A DNA stretch of 64,000 nt from positions 32,675,683-32,739,682 of the forward strand of contig OZ024737.1 of NCBI GenBank assembly GCA_964016875.1, read 5' to 3'. The notes under the pieces are model-generated. The model was not told the DNA's origin. It was given only the letters and a program-made list of their open reading frames with translations, and ran no database searches. The DNA is from Fallopia convolvulus. Its lineage: Eukaryota; Streptophyta; Magnoliopsida; Caryophyllales; Polygonaceae. Positions 33,250 through 44,059 of the stretch are shown here, in pieces. How positions within the stretch are numbered: the stretch's first letter is position 1; each line of letters begins with the position of its first letter. The translations under genes were made by a program, and so were the position numbers.

Positions 33250-35939
33250 CCCTCCCCCACTTGGCTGGAAAACGTCCCCGTTTCCTCATAAGCGGGTGCA
33301 ACATAAGGGGAGAGCTCAACGACGTTGAAGCTTGAGTGAACCGAGTGCTTGCCTTCGAGGTCGAGCTTATATGCGTTGTCTCCGATTCGCTCAAGGACCC
33401 GAAAAGGCCCGTCTCCACTCTGATGAAGCTTCGTCTTCCTTGAATCCGGAAACCTGTCCTTCCGAAGATGGAGCCATACGAGGTCCCCGGGGTTGAAAAC
33501 CATGCGTTTCTAACCCTTGTTGTGCTGAGCCTCGTATTGAGCGGCGCGGCGCTCCAATTGAACTCTCGTCCGCTCGTGCAGCTTGCGGATGGCTTCGGCA
33601 CGATTGGAGGTGTCGATGTGCTCACCGTTCTTCAAAGGCCGAGGTGTGAGATCCATCGGAGAGTGAGGGTTGAGGCCGTAGACAATCTCGAACGGCGTCA
33701 TCTTGGTGGACAAGTGTTTGGACCTGTTGTATGCAAACTCAACAAATGGTATTAGATCCTCCCACCGGCGTGGGTTATTTTTGAGCACCGTCCGAAGAAG
33801 GGTGCCCAAGGTCCGATTGGTCACCTCAGTTTGACCATCGGTTTGGGGATGATAAGAAGTAGAAAAGAGTAATTGTGTGCCTAGCTTTACCCAAAGCGTT
33901 CTCCAAAAATGGCTACAGAATTTCGTGTCTCGATCACTAACAATAGTGCGAGGCACGCCATGTAATCTCACGACATGCTCAAAGAACAAGTTTGCGATTT
34001 CAGTCGCATTGTTGTTCCCTTTGCATGGCACGAAGTGAGCCATCTTGGAGAAGCGGTCCACAATCACGAAGATCGAATCTTTACCGCGCCTAGACATTGG
34101 AAGACTCGTGATAAAATCCATAGAGAGATCTTCCCACGGAGTATCCGGAATAGGCAACGGAGTGTAAAGGCCATGAGGTTGGAACCTTGACTTAGCAGTT
34201 TGGCACGGCACACAACCCCGGCAATACTTGTGAACGTCCGAAGCCATGTGTGGCCAAAAGAAGTGTTCACGAAGTGCTGCTAAGGTTTTGGCTATGCCAA
34301 AGTGGCCTCGGCCATCATGAGCCTCTTTGAGCAAAAGATGCCTCACAGACGAGGCTGGAATGCAAAGCTTCCCGGCTCGGTAGAGATATCCATTGTCCAA
34401 AAAGAATGTCTCATGGATTCGACTTTGCTCAAGATTCTCCATGATCGGTTTAAAATATGGATCATGCAAATATAACTCCTTAATCAAGGAGAACCCTAGC
34501 AAATTGGCCTGTAGTTGAGTTAAAAGCACATACCTGCGTGACAGAGCGTCTGCCACGACATTTTCTTTCCCTTTCTTGTGAGCGATGATATACGGAAATG
34601 TTTCCATAAATTCCACCCACCGAGCATGGCGCTTGTTTAGAGTCGTTTGACTCCTAAGATAAGCAAGGGTTGCATGGTCCGTATGAATAACGAACTCACT
34701 AGGCCAAAGATAGTGTTGCCATGTCTTTAGAACCCGAATAAGTGCGTACAACTCCTTGTCATACGTCGGGTAATTGAGAGTTGCCCCCGTTAATTTTTCA
34801 CTAAAGTATGCAATAGGGCGTCTCTCTTGAAGGAGTACGCCGCCTACGCCATAGTCGGAGGCGTCGCACTCGATCTCAAAGCGCTTAGTGAAGTCTGGCA
34901 ATTTCAAGACCGGAGCGCAACACAAAGCATCTTTTAAGGCCTGAAAGGCGGCCTCATGAATCGGCATCCACTTGATTGTGGTTGCCTTCTTGGTCAGATT
35001 GTGGAGTGGCCCGGCGATGGAACTAAAGTCCTTGACGAATCGCCTATAGAACCCTGCGAGCCCTAAGAAGGATCGAACCATCGTCGGGGTCGTAGGGGTG
35101 GGCCACTCTCGGATGGCGCGGATCTTGTCGTCATCCACTTTCAGCCCATCCTTGGACACGACGAACCCAAGAAAATTCGTCGTGTCCGTGCAAAACGAAC
35201 ATTTGTCCAAGTTTACAAACAAAGAGTGCTCGCGAAGGCTATCTAACACCAACCTAAGGTGCCTCGCGTGAGAATCTAAGTCCTTAGAAAAAACCAAAAT
35301 ATCGTCAAAGTAGACGACAACAAAACGTCCTATAAATTTACGAAAAACAAAGTTCATAAGCCGCATAAAAGTACTAGGGGCGTTTGTCAAGCCAAAAGGC
35401 ATGACAAGCCATTCGTACAAACCATGTTTGGTTTTGAATACGGTCTTCCACTCGTCGTCGTCATGCATCCGGATTTGGTGGTATCCACTCTGGAGATCGA
35501 TCTTTGAGAACAAGGCGGCGCCGTGGAGCTCATCCAACATGTCATCGAGCCTCGGAATGGGATGTCTGTACTTCACCGTGATCTGATTTATGGCTCGGTA
35601 GTCGACACACATACGCCACGAACCATCTTTCTTCGGCACGAGGATCACCGGCACTGCGCAAGGGCTCAAGGACTCGCGGACGAATCCCTTGTCCAACAAG
35701 TCTTGAACTTGGCGTTGAAGCTCCTCGGTTTCCCTTGGTGAAGTCCTATAAGCGGCTCTATTTGGAAGAGATGCGCCTGGCATGAGGTCGATCTTATGCT
35801 CAATCCCTCAAATCGGCGGCAAGCCCTTCGGAAGCTCATCTGGCATGATATCTTCAAACTCCTTCAAAATAGACACAATAGAAGATGGAAGTGAAGAAAT
35901 CTCGGATTTATTAATGGAAAGAAGGAGAACAAGTATGAA
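33153..35939 (-). CDS. CRM pol: RT, RNase H, integrase (internal stops)
   Basis: Longest open part is 35783-33510 (757 codons). RT: GFVRESLSPCAVPVILVPKK, YRHPIPRLDDMLDELHGA, catalytic YFDDIL. RNase H: FEIECDASDYGVGGVLLQ. Integrase: finger HDGRGHFG and CRGCVPCQ, then core MDFITSLP, SDRDTKF, DGQTEVTNR. After TAG at 33512-33510 the frame continues with the C-terminal domain (GDLVWLHLRKDRFP) and GPITRAR, and stops at 33155-33153 inside the 3' LTR. TGA at 35810-35808 lies just before the RT N-terminus. No chromodomain is evident, as is usual for CRM. Confidence 0.9.
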
Positions 35940-36308
35940 TCAAGAAAGACTCCCCTGAATGGACTTCTCGATGTCCCGACGCCTGGCTAAGAGTAATCGA
36001 TCCTGGCAAGTGCCTAGCAATGGTGGCTCGGCGTCGGTGCTCGTCCGATCAGCTTCTGGGGCTTTTTTTCGATATGTTGTAGCCCCTGGAATTTGTGGAA
36101 GATTGCCCCTGGAAACGCCGTGAAACTCGTCCTGGAGCTCCTGGAATCCGAGTTTTCGGGTAGCGACGGCGTGGTGCGCGACGCTTGGAGGTGTGCTCGG
36201 CGGTCCTTTGCTCAAATTGATATCTCCTGGGCGTTTTTTGTGCAGATTTGTTGGAAATTCAATTTTAAGGGGTTTGGAGCTTGGAACGCCGAGAGAAGTG
36301 TCAGAAAT

Positions 36309-38867
36309 CTACTTAAGGCCCTTTTTGGCAAATTTTGCGGCGTTCGGCGCGTTGCCGAGGCCTCTCGACGCAAACTGTCGGCCCTCCTCCAGATTTTGTC
36401 GGCGTTTTTCTTCTTGATCATTATTGGACTTGTTGTTGGATGGATTGGCACCAGGAACGCCTGTGGAATGTGCAGTCTTGCTCTCGGACGCCGCTGGCGT
36501 CTTGTTTGGCGCGCCGGTGCCGCTGTCGCTAGCCTTTTGTCGTTGCCTTTCGGTTTCATCCTGTAGAGCTTCACTAGGCGACATAGGTAAGAGAGTCACG
36601 CGCTTCCCGTGGTAATTGAATTTGTAAGTGTTCAAATACCCGTCGTGAAGCACGCGACGATCGTATTGCCATGGACGCCCGAACAAGAGGTGCGTGGCGT
36701 CCATCGGTGTTACGTCACACAAAATAGAATCCGAGTATTGACCAATTGAAAAGTTGAAGATTACCTGTTTGTCAACCCAATCTCCTCCATCATTTGATAT
36801 CCATTGAAGCTTGAATGGTTGAGGGTGTGGCGTTGTCGGCAACTTGAAGTGATCGACAACTTTCTTTGAGAGGAAATTTGCACAACTCCCGGAATCTATT
36901 ATGACACTCAGCGAGACATTGTTGACCAAACATCGGGTGTGAAAACGTTTCTCACGTTGGTCCGTGTGTGGTGCTTCGCGGACGCTAAGGGCGCGCCGAG
37001 TAAGTAGGCCGAGCTTGGCCACGCCGAGGGCATCCGATGGATCGCACTCGAGCTCGGCGTCGTCGATCTCATGCGGCTCAACTTCTTCATCTTCCTCACT
37101 GTCATATGGCTCGCCTTGAGTGGTAAACAAAACTTTCTTGTTGTTGGGACAATTCCGTTGCATATGGCCACGTCCTCCGCACTTGTAACAAGCCATGTCA
37201 CGGGCTCGATCGGCATTCGGCTCGGCGGTGCGCGACGCGGCTGGGGCCTTGGCAGGCGAGGCCTCGGCCTTTGCTTTGGAACCTGTCGAAGGGCTAGGCA
37301 AAGAAGGAGCAAACCGATTAGTAGATAAACCGGATTGACTAGAGTTAGACACATACCTTGAATTGGACCATCCCGACTTGGTTCGCATTTCTTGTTTGTG
37401 GATTTGCATTGCGGTGTGAACCAAATTGTTGATGTCCTTAATTGGAAGGATCTCCAACCTATCTTGAATGGGCTGCCTTAAACCCGAAAGAAACCTCGTC
37501 TTCATTACGGACGGTGAGACGCTCATCCCCGCTTTGAAGAACATGTCTTCGAGTTTGGAAAAGTATTCCTCCGACGTCATTGTGCCTTGTTTGATGTGCA
37601 TGATTTCGATGTGCATCTTGTCCTTGTAATCGGCTGGAATGTACCTCTTTTTCAAGATATAGACGAGTTGATGCCACTCACGGATTAGGGGCTTGCCTTT
37701 TCGAATCCTTTCGGACTCGAATCGGTTCCACCAAGTCCTAGCGGCACCCACGAAGTGGAACGTCACAACCTCCACCTTCTCGTCGTCCTCGTAACCTAAA
37801 TGACGGAGCGTGTGCTCCGTGCCTTGTAACCACTCCAAAAACGCATCAGGATCATAAGAACCGGAAAAGTTTTCGAATTTTACCTTGACATCCCGACGTT
37901 GTTGCCGTGGATCCCGGGCATCGCGGTGATCTCGATCGCGCCGAGGGCTGGCACGCCGAGGCGAGTATGCGCGCCTGTCGCGCCGATGCCGAGGCTGTCC
38001 TCGATGCGGATCGTCATCACCATCGTCCGGATCGTCTCCACCGTATGGCCGCCGAGGACGTCGATCGTCTCGATCCCTGTCGCGCCGTCCCTACGCGCCG
38101 TGCGTGCGGCCCGAGCCATAGACTCGATCGTACTCGGTGCGATGCTTGGCAAGGCGCGGCGGTGGGACCCAATCCGAAGGCCGGTTGTCATGTTCTTCCG
38201 GATCCTGCACATTTGGATGCTCAAACGAAGATTTATTAGAATAATCCGAGAACTCATCGTACTCGTTTTCAAACTCCGAGAATGGACTACGAGCACTTTG
38301 ATGCCCGAGGTCGTCCTCGATTCTGTATGCGTCGGCGTCGTAATACTTGGCCCCGTGCTTCCGCTTTGGGGTTTCGTACACATACACCGACGACTTGTTC
38401 TTTTTCTTTCTTTTGGGATCCCCACTCGTATGTCGAGGTCTATACTCCTCGGAGTTGTACTCCTCATCGGAATATACGTCATACGCTTGTGTGTCCCTAT
38501 AATCTCGCGCCATTTGATAGCGATCTGCGGTCCGGAGACCACCATCGTGCCGATCATATTGGCGACTTTCTTTGATCGACTCCATGCGTTGCATGGTGCC
38601 GAATTGTGACGAGGGTTGGGCGTGCTTCTTCCCCTTTGCGTTGGCACGAGCAACGTCCTCCGCGGACACGCCGGGCACGCCATGGATCTCGGAAGCTAAG
38701 CCATGCTGCTGTGGCACGGTGTGTTTCGATTGAGTTTGGCTCGCTGCCAAGAGGCGTTCGAGCTCTTCTATGCGCGCCACGGCTTCGGGGTTCCACGCCT
38801 CTCGATTTTGGGTAGGGTTTTGGCCCTCGGTGGGGTTGTTGTTTCCACCGTCTCCCGACTCCGACAT
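36309..38867 (-). CDS. CRM gag-protease (one internal stop)
   Basis: The likely start is ATG at 38867 (MSESGDGG). A charged N-terminal region is followed by TAG at 38093-38091, then an Arg/Asp-rich linker and the gag domain (LEWLQGTEHTLRHLGYEDD, then ARTWWNRFE). A zinc knuckle CYKCGGRGHMQRNC is intact, and the protease active site reads IIDSGS. The frame ends at TAG 36311-36309; the next stretch (to TGA 35942-35940) stays open in the same frame as pol, so this may also be a nonsense change in a single gag-pol frame. The leader between primer site and ATG (38868-39573) has no gene. Confidence 0.88.
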
Positions 38868-39587
38868 TGTACCTATGGTAACACCAGTCATCGAAGCAAG
38901 TAAGAAATTCACAAGCAACTAAACACGAGTTACAGTTCGCTTAAGTCAAGCCGACCCTTGTGTTCAAACCACACGTTGAGGGATTGGCAAGGCTAAAGGT
39001 CACTCAAACTCGATCAATGAATTGGATCCGAAAATTACAATGCAAGCAAGCAAGACAAGGCAAGTTCGAAACCAACAACGCAAGGCAAGCAATGATATGA
39101 ATGAAAGTTGCGAAAGTTGAAAGCAAAAGTGAAGGATCTTGCCTTATTTTGGCTTGTGATCTTCACGATTTTTTTTAATCCAATCGACTAGTTACCTTAT
39201 TTTGGCTTTGTAGTCGAAGAACAAGTTTTTTTTTTAACAAATAAATCGGACTAGGTTATCTCCTCTAGAACCGATTCAACAATTAGATAATCAACACGCA
39301 AGCAATCATACGAAGCACAAGAGAAATTGGCAAAACAAGTCCTAAGTGCATGCAACTAGCAAGACAAAGCAACAACTTCACCAAAATCAATAGATCGAAT
39401 GAGTTAGGGTACGGTTGATTTGATTTTTTTTGAATGAATTTCGAAGCAAAGAAAAAAATTTGGGGACCCTAGATGGCGGATATGCAAAGTGGAGGATGAA
39501 TCTAGGGTTTGAATTGGCGGAAAGACGTGTGAGAATGAACTAGAAGGGTTGAACGATACTTACTCAAACCTTGGCTCTGATGCCAGT

Positions 39588-40441
39588 TGATGCGTCCCTC
39601 GCTTGGGATGCTTCAGATTGATCGTTGGCTTGAGTATTAGGTCTCCAATTACGCGGCGGAAGGCTAGATTGAATTGAATTAAGGGCACGAACAAGTGAAA
39701 AACAATGAGAGTTCGAGAGCTTTCGAGAGATTAGGGGTGGTGGCACAACACAAGAAGGGAAAATAAGGAGAAACCTCTACTTTAATTAACCCTAATATGT
39801 GTGCTGAATTGAAAACATATGCCACGCTCCCTTATATAGAGAGGCGGCTGAAGCAAATGCAAGAAACCCTAAAAATAGTGGTGGCGCGCCTAGGGCAAGC
39901 GCGCAAGCTTAGGCCCAACGGCGCGGTCCAAAAGTGGTCGGCGCAAGGCCCATAAATGTCCTTCTAAATGTGTAAAACTAACAATAGTAATGTTCCATAA
40001 TAGAAAGTATGCATAAAAGTACTAAAAATGGATAGGTCGTCCGTGACCGTGCCAGGAGTGTCACGACAAGGCTGTCGCGAGGCAGGGTCTCGGCGCTGGC
40101 GAGGTCATGGCACGGTCCCGGGCGCTGGTGAGGTCGCTGGCGAGAGGGTCTCGTGAACCTCAAATAGCGATCCAAGGCACGGTGCAAGGCTCGAGTCCGA
40201 CGGTGGCAAGGGGTTAGAGGTTGTCCCCGTTGGCCCGAGTTGAGGTTCCTCGACGCCGAGGACGCACAAGGTTGTGTGCGTCGGCGCGGCGAGGGGCGCG
40301 CCGTGGCCTGCGGAGAGGCGCGCCACGAGGGATCGTGTCGCGTCTTGGATTGCTCGAGTCCTGGCACGAGTGATGGGGCCATCCGAGCGAAGTGTGAATG
40401 CGTCGTCCTCTTGGCTAGCATCCATGACGGGGGTCGCATCA
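39588..40441 (-). repeat. 5' LTR of the CRM element
   Basis: 854 bp, TGATG...CATCA. On the minus strand a TATA box (CTATATAAGG) lies at about 39839-39830. The pol-tail reading frame found in the 3' LTR stays open much further here (to about 40105), because the codon that is a stop at 33155-33153 is a sense codon in this copy. Confidence 0.93.
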
Positions 40442-40887
40442 GAAGGTTTCGGTGACGTCGAACCAAATAAAACGGTCTCGATGATGGGCTCGCTCAGCAG
40501 CGGCACCAATGGCGGCTGAGGTGTCGGAATGTGTATCGGAATGAGTGTAGGATGGAAAGGCGCGATGAAGTTTCTTGTCTAAAAGATTGTGATATTGTTT
40601 CATACATTCGTTATTATATATTAGATCTTCCCTATCGATCTCCTTCATTCCACACGTTCAACCTTTATCCCCCACTCTCATCTTTGTAAGTAGCTCTTCC
40701 CATGGCGGCGTCAAAATTTCACCCTCCCTACCTCATTCTCTAAACCTCTCAAATGTCAGCGATTTTGGTAATTACAATAGTACCTTTATAAATAAATACA
40801 ATTAGTCCGATTGGCATTGTAGTTTCGAATTTGAACATGGATTCGGCCCCAAAACCGTCGAAACATACGAAAGGGGATGGAGATACC
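40442..40887 (-). other. End of split X LTR and unassigned DNA
   Basis: The first 30-odd bases continue the X LTR fragment interrupted by CRM. The rest has no recognised domain. A 69-codon minus-strand frame (40648-40439) resembles no family I know. Confidence 0.5.
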
Positions 40888-41514
40888 TGATGTGAACCTA
40901 CTCGACTTCGGCCCACGAGGGGCGGATCTAGGTTCAAAATACCCGGATCTTCTCCTACATTAGTAAGCGGATAAGTACAAGTCCAACGTTATGAACTCAC
41001 ATGCCTCTAATGCTCGTCTGAACGAGGGTGGGTCGAGGCGGAGATGAGAGATGTCGGCCCAAGGGAGGACCAACGAGACGGAAAGGGGTTTGGAAGGTTT
41101 GGGTGACATCGGGTCAAATAAGGAAGAATCCCGACTCTACTTAAACTTTGCTTAATCTTGACGTGGATCGAAAGGAGTCTCGAATGCTTCTTATATAGGG
41201 AGCAAGCTCAAAACCCTAAGAACAAATAAGGGGATCGGATTGGGCAGAACATGTTTTTAGCATTTTACACTAGGATTAGAACATGCAATCAAGGCCCACA
41301 TTCGAAAAGCACCATAAATCTAATAATAGTAAAGCTATAAAGGGAAATGTGCAACAAACCCTAATGGACCTTATTCTACCATAATGGACCAGTCTCTTAA
41401 GCATAAGAGAACACACGCCTAAAATAGTAAAGACGGAATGTAAATGACAAAAATAGAAATAATAATATATATAATACATAAATAAGACTATGTCCTAAGC
41501 CAAGGGGGTCTCCA
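40888..41514 (-). mobile_element. X-family LTR, full-length copy
   Basis: 627 bp, TGATGTGAACC at the low end and GGGGTCTCCA at the high end. The reverse complement aligns with 9319-9893. A TATA box (CTATATAAGAAG) occurs on the minus strand near 41201. Flanking 5-mers (ATACC, AGTGA) differ, so it is not a clean solo LTR. The primer site found beside the 9319 copy is absent here. Confidence 0.75.
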
Positions 41515-43820
41515 AGTGATGGTGCGCGAAATAACCGCTAGATAAACCAACTTACATGTGCGAGTTCAAGTATTGCGTAAAACAAATGAACATGGGCCTT
41601 GGCCCAAACTTAAAGTACATGTGGGCTTGGCCCAAAGAATCAAAACCCACCAACCCCTTAAATGGGCATGGTCCGTCTACATTTCTTATATATGTTGCCA
41701 ATCCATGTGAACATCATCACACCATCTTATATAAATTGAAGGTATATAGCCATATATTGATGTTCTCGCCAAGCCAACAAAATCCCACAAGATATGTATA
41801 CATCGAAAGATAAAGTCAACAAAAACGGCTAGTGTGCCCCACCACATCACATCATGGCAGTTCCTTAATGATTTAAGTAATTATAAAGAAACAGTTTCTA
41901 AAGCTTCCCACATCGGCCATGAGTGGCCAAACAAGTAGTTCCCCTATGATATAAATAGGGAGAAGGTAAGACGGAATAAACAGTCGAAAATCCTCTCTGC
42001 CTCGAAAACTATCTCGTTTGTCAAAGCTCGACGTGTTTGATCTCCGAGTAAGATCGCGCTATAAACGGTATAGAGTCTAAAGGCTCTATTCGTAAAGAGC
42101 ACAAAAACAATCGGCTGAGGGGTGGGGAGGAGGAATAATCCACGTACGAAAACCGTTCGGTTGTACGAATCCCGAGAGTTAGTATTTTTATAATCCCGTT
42201 TATAGCGCAGTTTATATCGGATTTCAACACCAAGGTCTAAGCCGTCTCGGAATGGTAGGACATGGGTTCGAGCTAGTGCAAAGTCACATCAATACCGATC
42301 AAGAAGATTCAGAACAAGAAGCATGTGATGTTATCGAAGTGTTGAAATGGGCATTTCAAAAAAGCCATCGAACTGCCTTCTCTAGGACGTCGACCATCCG
42401 AGCATTGACGCCGTCATCCACCGCTACCTCCACAGCGGTAGCGGCCCCACCCCCTCTTCTTCGACGATTGAAGACGACGATGACCGGAAGCCATATTGAT
42501 GGCCGCCCTGTCGAGGATTTAGGGTTTCAACTTTTAAGAACGAGAGTGTACGGTTGTACGCGGCATCCCTAGAGCAATGTAACAAAAAATACTTTTCTTT
42601 TATTTTTTAACGGAAATTAGATAAATTTGATGAAAAATACAGTTTTTAGACTTTATAAATATAAGAAAAAGATTAAAAACGGAGTGTAAAAAAGTTATTT
42701 TTTACTTTTAATTTTTTTAATGAAAATTAGATAAAAAACATTTTTTTTTAGAGTTTTGGTTAAGGTAAGAAATTTGTCAAAAACTAAAGGGCGCAAAAAA
42801 ATTAAGATTTTTTTCTAAATAGCCAGAGGAAAAATCAGAAACAGAAAGATACCAAAAAATCTATAACTATATATTAAAGCTGTCCCTTATCAAGCAACCA
42901 GAACGATTCTGGCCCCATCTCATATTTAAAAAAATAATATCAATTTATATTATTATAACTTCTTTCTATTAAATTCTTTTTTAACAATTTTAAATCTATC
43001 TCTAACATCAAAAAAATATTTATTTAGTACTCGTATAACAATATCTTTTGAAAACTTCTTTATACAAGTATTTAAAATTAAAAGATAAAATATTTTAAAA
43101 TAAATACAAATCTAATAGCATATATCTTTTGATGAATTTATTTATAGATATATATTCTTTTATAATAAAAAAATTAGTGATACATATTTAAAACATTTAA
43201 AATTAATGAAATAGATAATAAAATATGTAATAGATATATTGAAATATTTGATAATCTCTAAATTTTCGTACATGGAAAGTAATAAAATATGAATAATATA
43301 ATATTTAATTTCATCTAACCTTTACTTTATCGAACCACAAAATGAGTTTGGTCCCATCTTAAATTAAATTAATTAAATTTTAAATAAATAATTAATTAAA
43401 TTATCTTTATATTTCACATTTATTATATCTTATTTATTAAGTAAATATTATTTTTTAAATTCTTATCTCTTCCATATTTGAATACATAAATTTTTTATTC
43501 ATATTTATCTTCTTTTTTTAATTAATATCTATGAAATATCATCAAGAAAAAAGAGAAATATAATTATTTTATCTTAATAATATATCTTCATTCTAACATC
43601 AAATTTAATCATTTATACTGATTAAAAAATCATACATTTTACAAACAATAAATTACTTATATTAATTTTTATATTATATTTTAATTTATTAATATTTTAT
43701 TTATAATATCTATAAAATATCGAATCTAAGTACAATATCGAATCAAGTACAGGCAGTTTTGTAAAAAAAACGGGAGCCAAAAAAATCTAAAATGTAAACG
43801 TACCATAGATATTTCGATTT
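41515..43820. other. AT-rich intergenic DNA, possible small solo LTR at 41833-42229
   Basis: No gene is supported. 41833-42229 begins TGTGCCCC, ends TTTCAACA and has a TATA-like GATATAAATAGG near 41950, so it might be a 397-bp LTR, but it lacks a target duplication. From about 42580 to 43800 the DNA is very AT-rich with no feature I can name. Confidence 0.35.
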
Positions 43821-43845
43821 CAGGCGTGATATAATATCAACCTCC

Positions 43846-43897
43846 CACGTGTCCAAAGCCCTACCATCTTAGACAAAGTATTTCAATTAGATATTTT
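43846..43897. promoter_or_regulatory. G-box and evening element upstream of the RVE6-like gene
   Basis: CACGTG lies at 43846-43851. AGATATTTT, the reverse complement of the evening element AAAATATCT, lies at 43889-43897, about 160 bp before the ATG. A near match, AGATATTTC, lies near 43807. Evening elements are the DNA targets of REVEILLE/CCA1-type MYB factors, so feedback control is plausible. Confidence 0.55.
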
Positions 43898-44059
43898 TAT
43901 GCAACGCGTGTCGATCACCTATTGGTCTGGCTATACTGCCAGTCAGCCACTACTCACTTATCTCACCAGCAGGCAAACGAGACGAAGACGCAGAAGACAC
44001 CCCACGATCCCTCCCTCCGCGTCAAACAGAAACCCCCAAACCCTAAAACTTTCTCTCTC

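Larger units (their letters stand above)
32363..40441 (-). mobile_element. CRM-lineage chromovirus, full length, TSD GAAGG
   Basis: An 8.1-kb element on the minus strand with LTRs at 39588-40441 (5') and 32363-33249 (3'), both TGATG...CATCA. Exact 5-bp repeats GAAGG flank it (32358-32362, 40442-40446). The primer site on the minus strand at about 39586-39574 reads TGGCATCAGAGCC, one base off the tRNA-Met type. gag, protease, RT, RNase H and integrase share one reading frame from 38867 to 33153, broken by five internal stop codons and apparently no frameshift. The pol text and its run into the 3' LTR fit the CRM (centromeric) lineage. Confidence 0.92.

Noticed and set aside
37899..38609. Plus-strand open frame of 236 codons
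   Set aside because: It is the antisense shadow of the CRM gag, which has clear domain evidence.
41833..42229. Complete solo LTR with TG and CA ends
   Set aside because: No target duplication, no second copy in the window and no primer site; kept only as a low-confidence note.
42252..42572. 106-codon plus-strand open frame
   Set aside because: No recognisable family, no splice or promoter context, and it overlaps DNA next to a possible LTR end.
42860..43800. Possible Helitron starting TCTATAACTATATATTAAAG
   Set aside because: No CTRR end with a preceding hairpin and no helicase was found; the start alone is too weak in AT-rich DNA.
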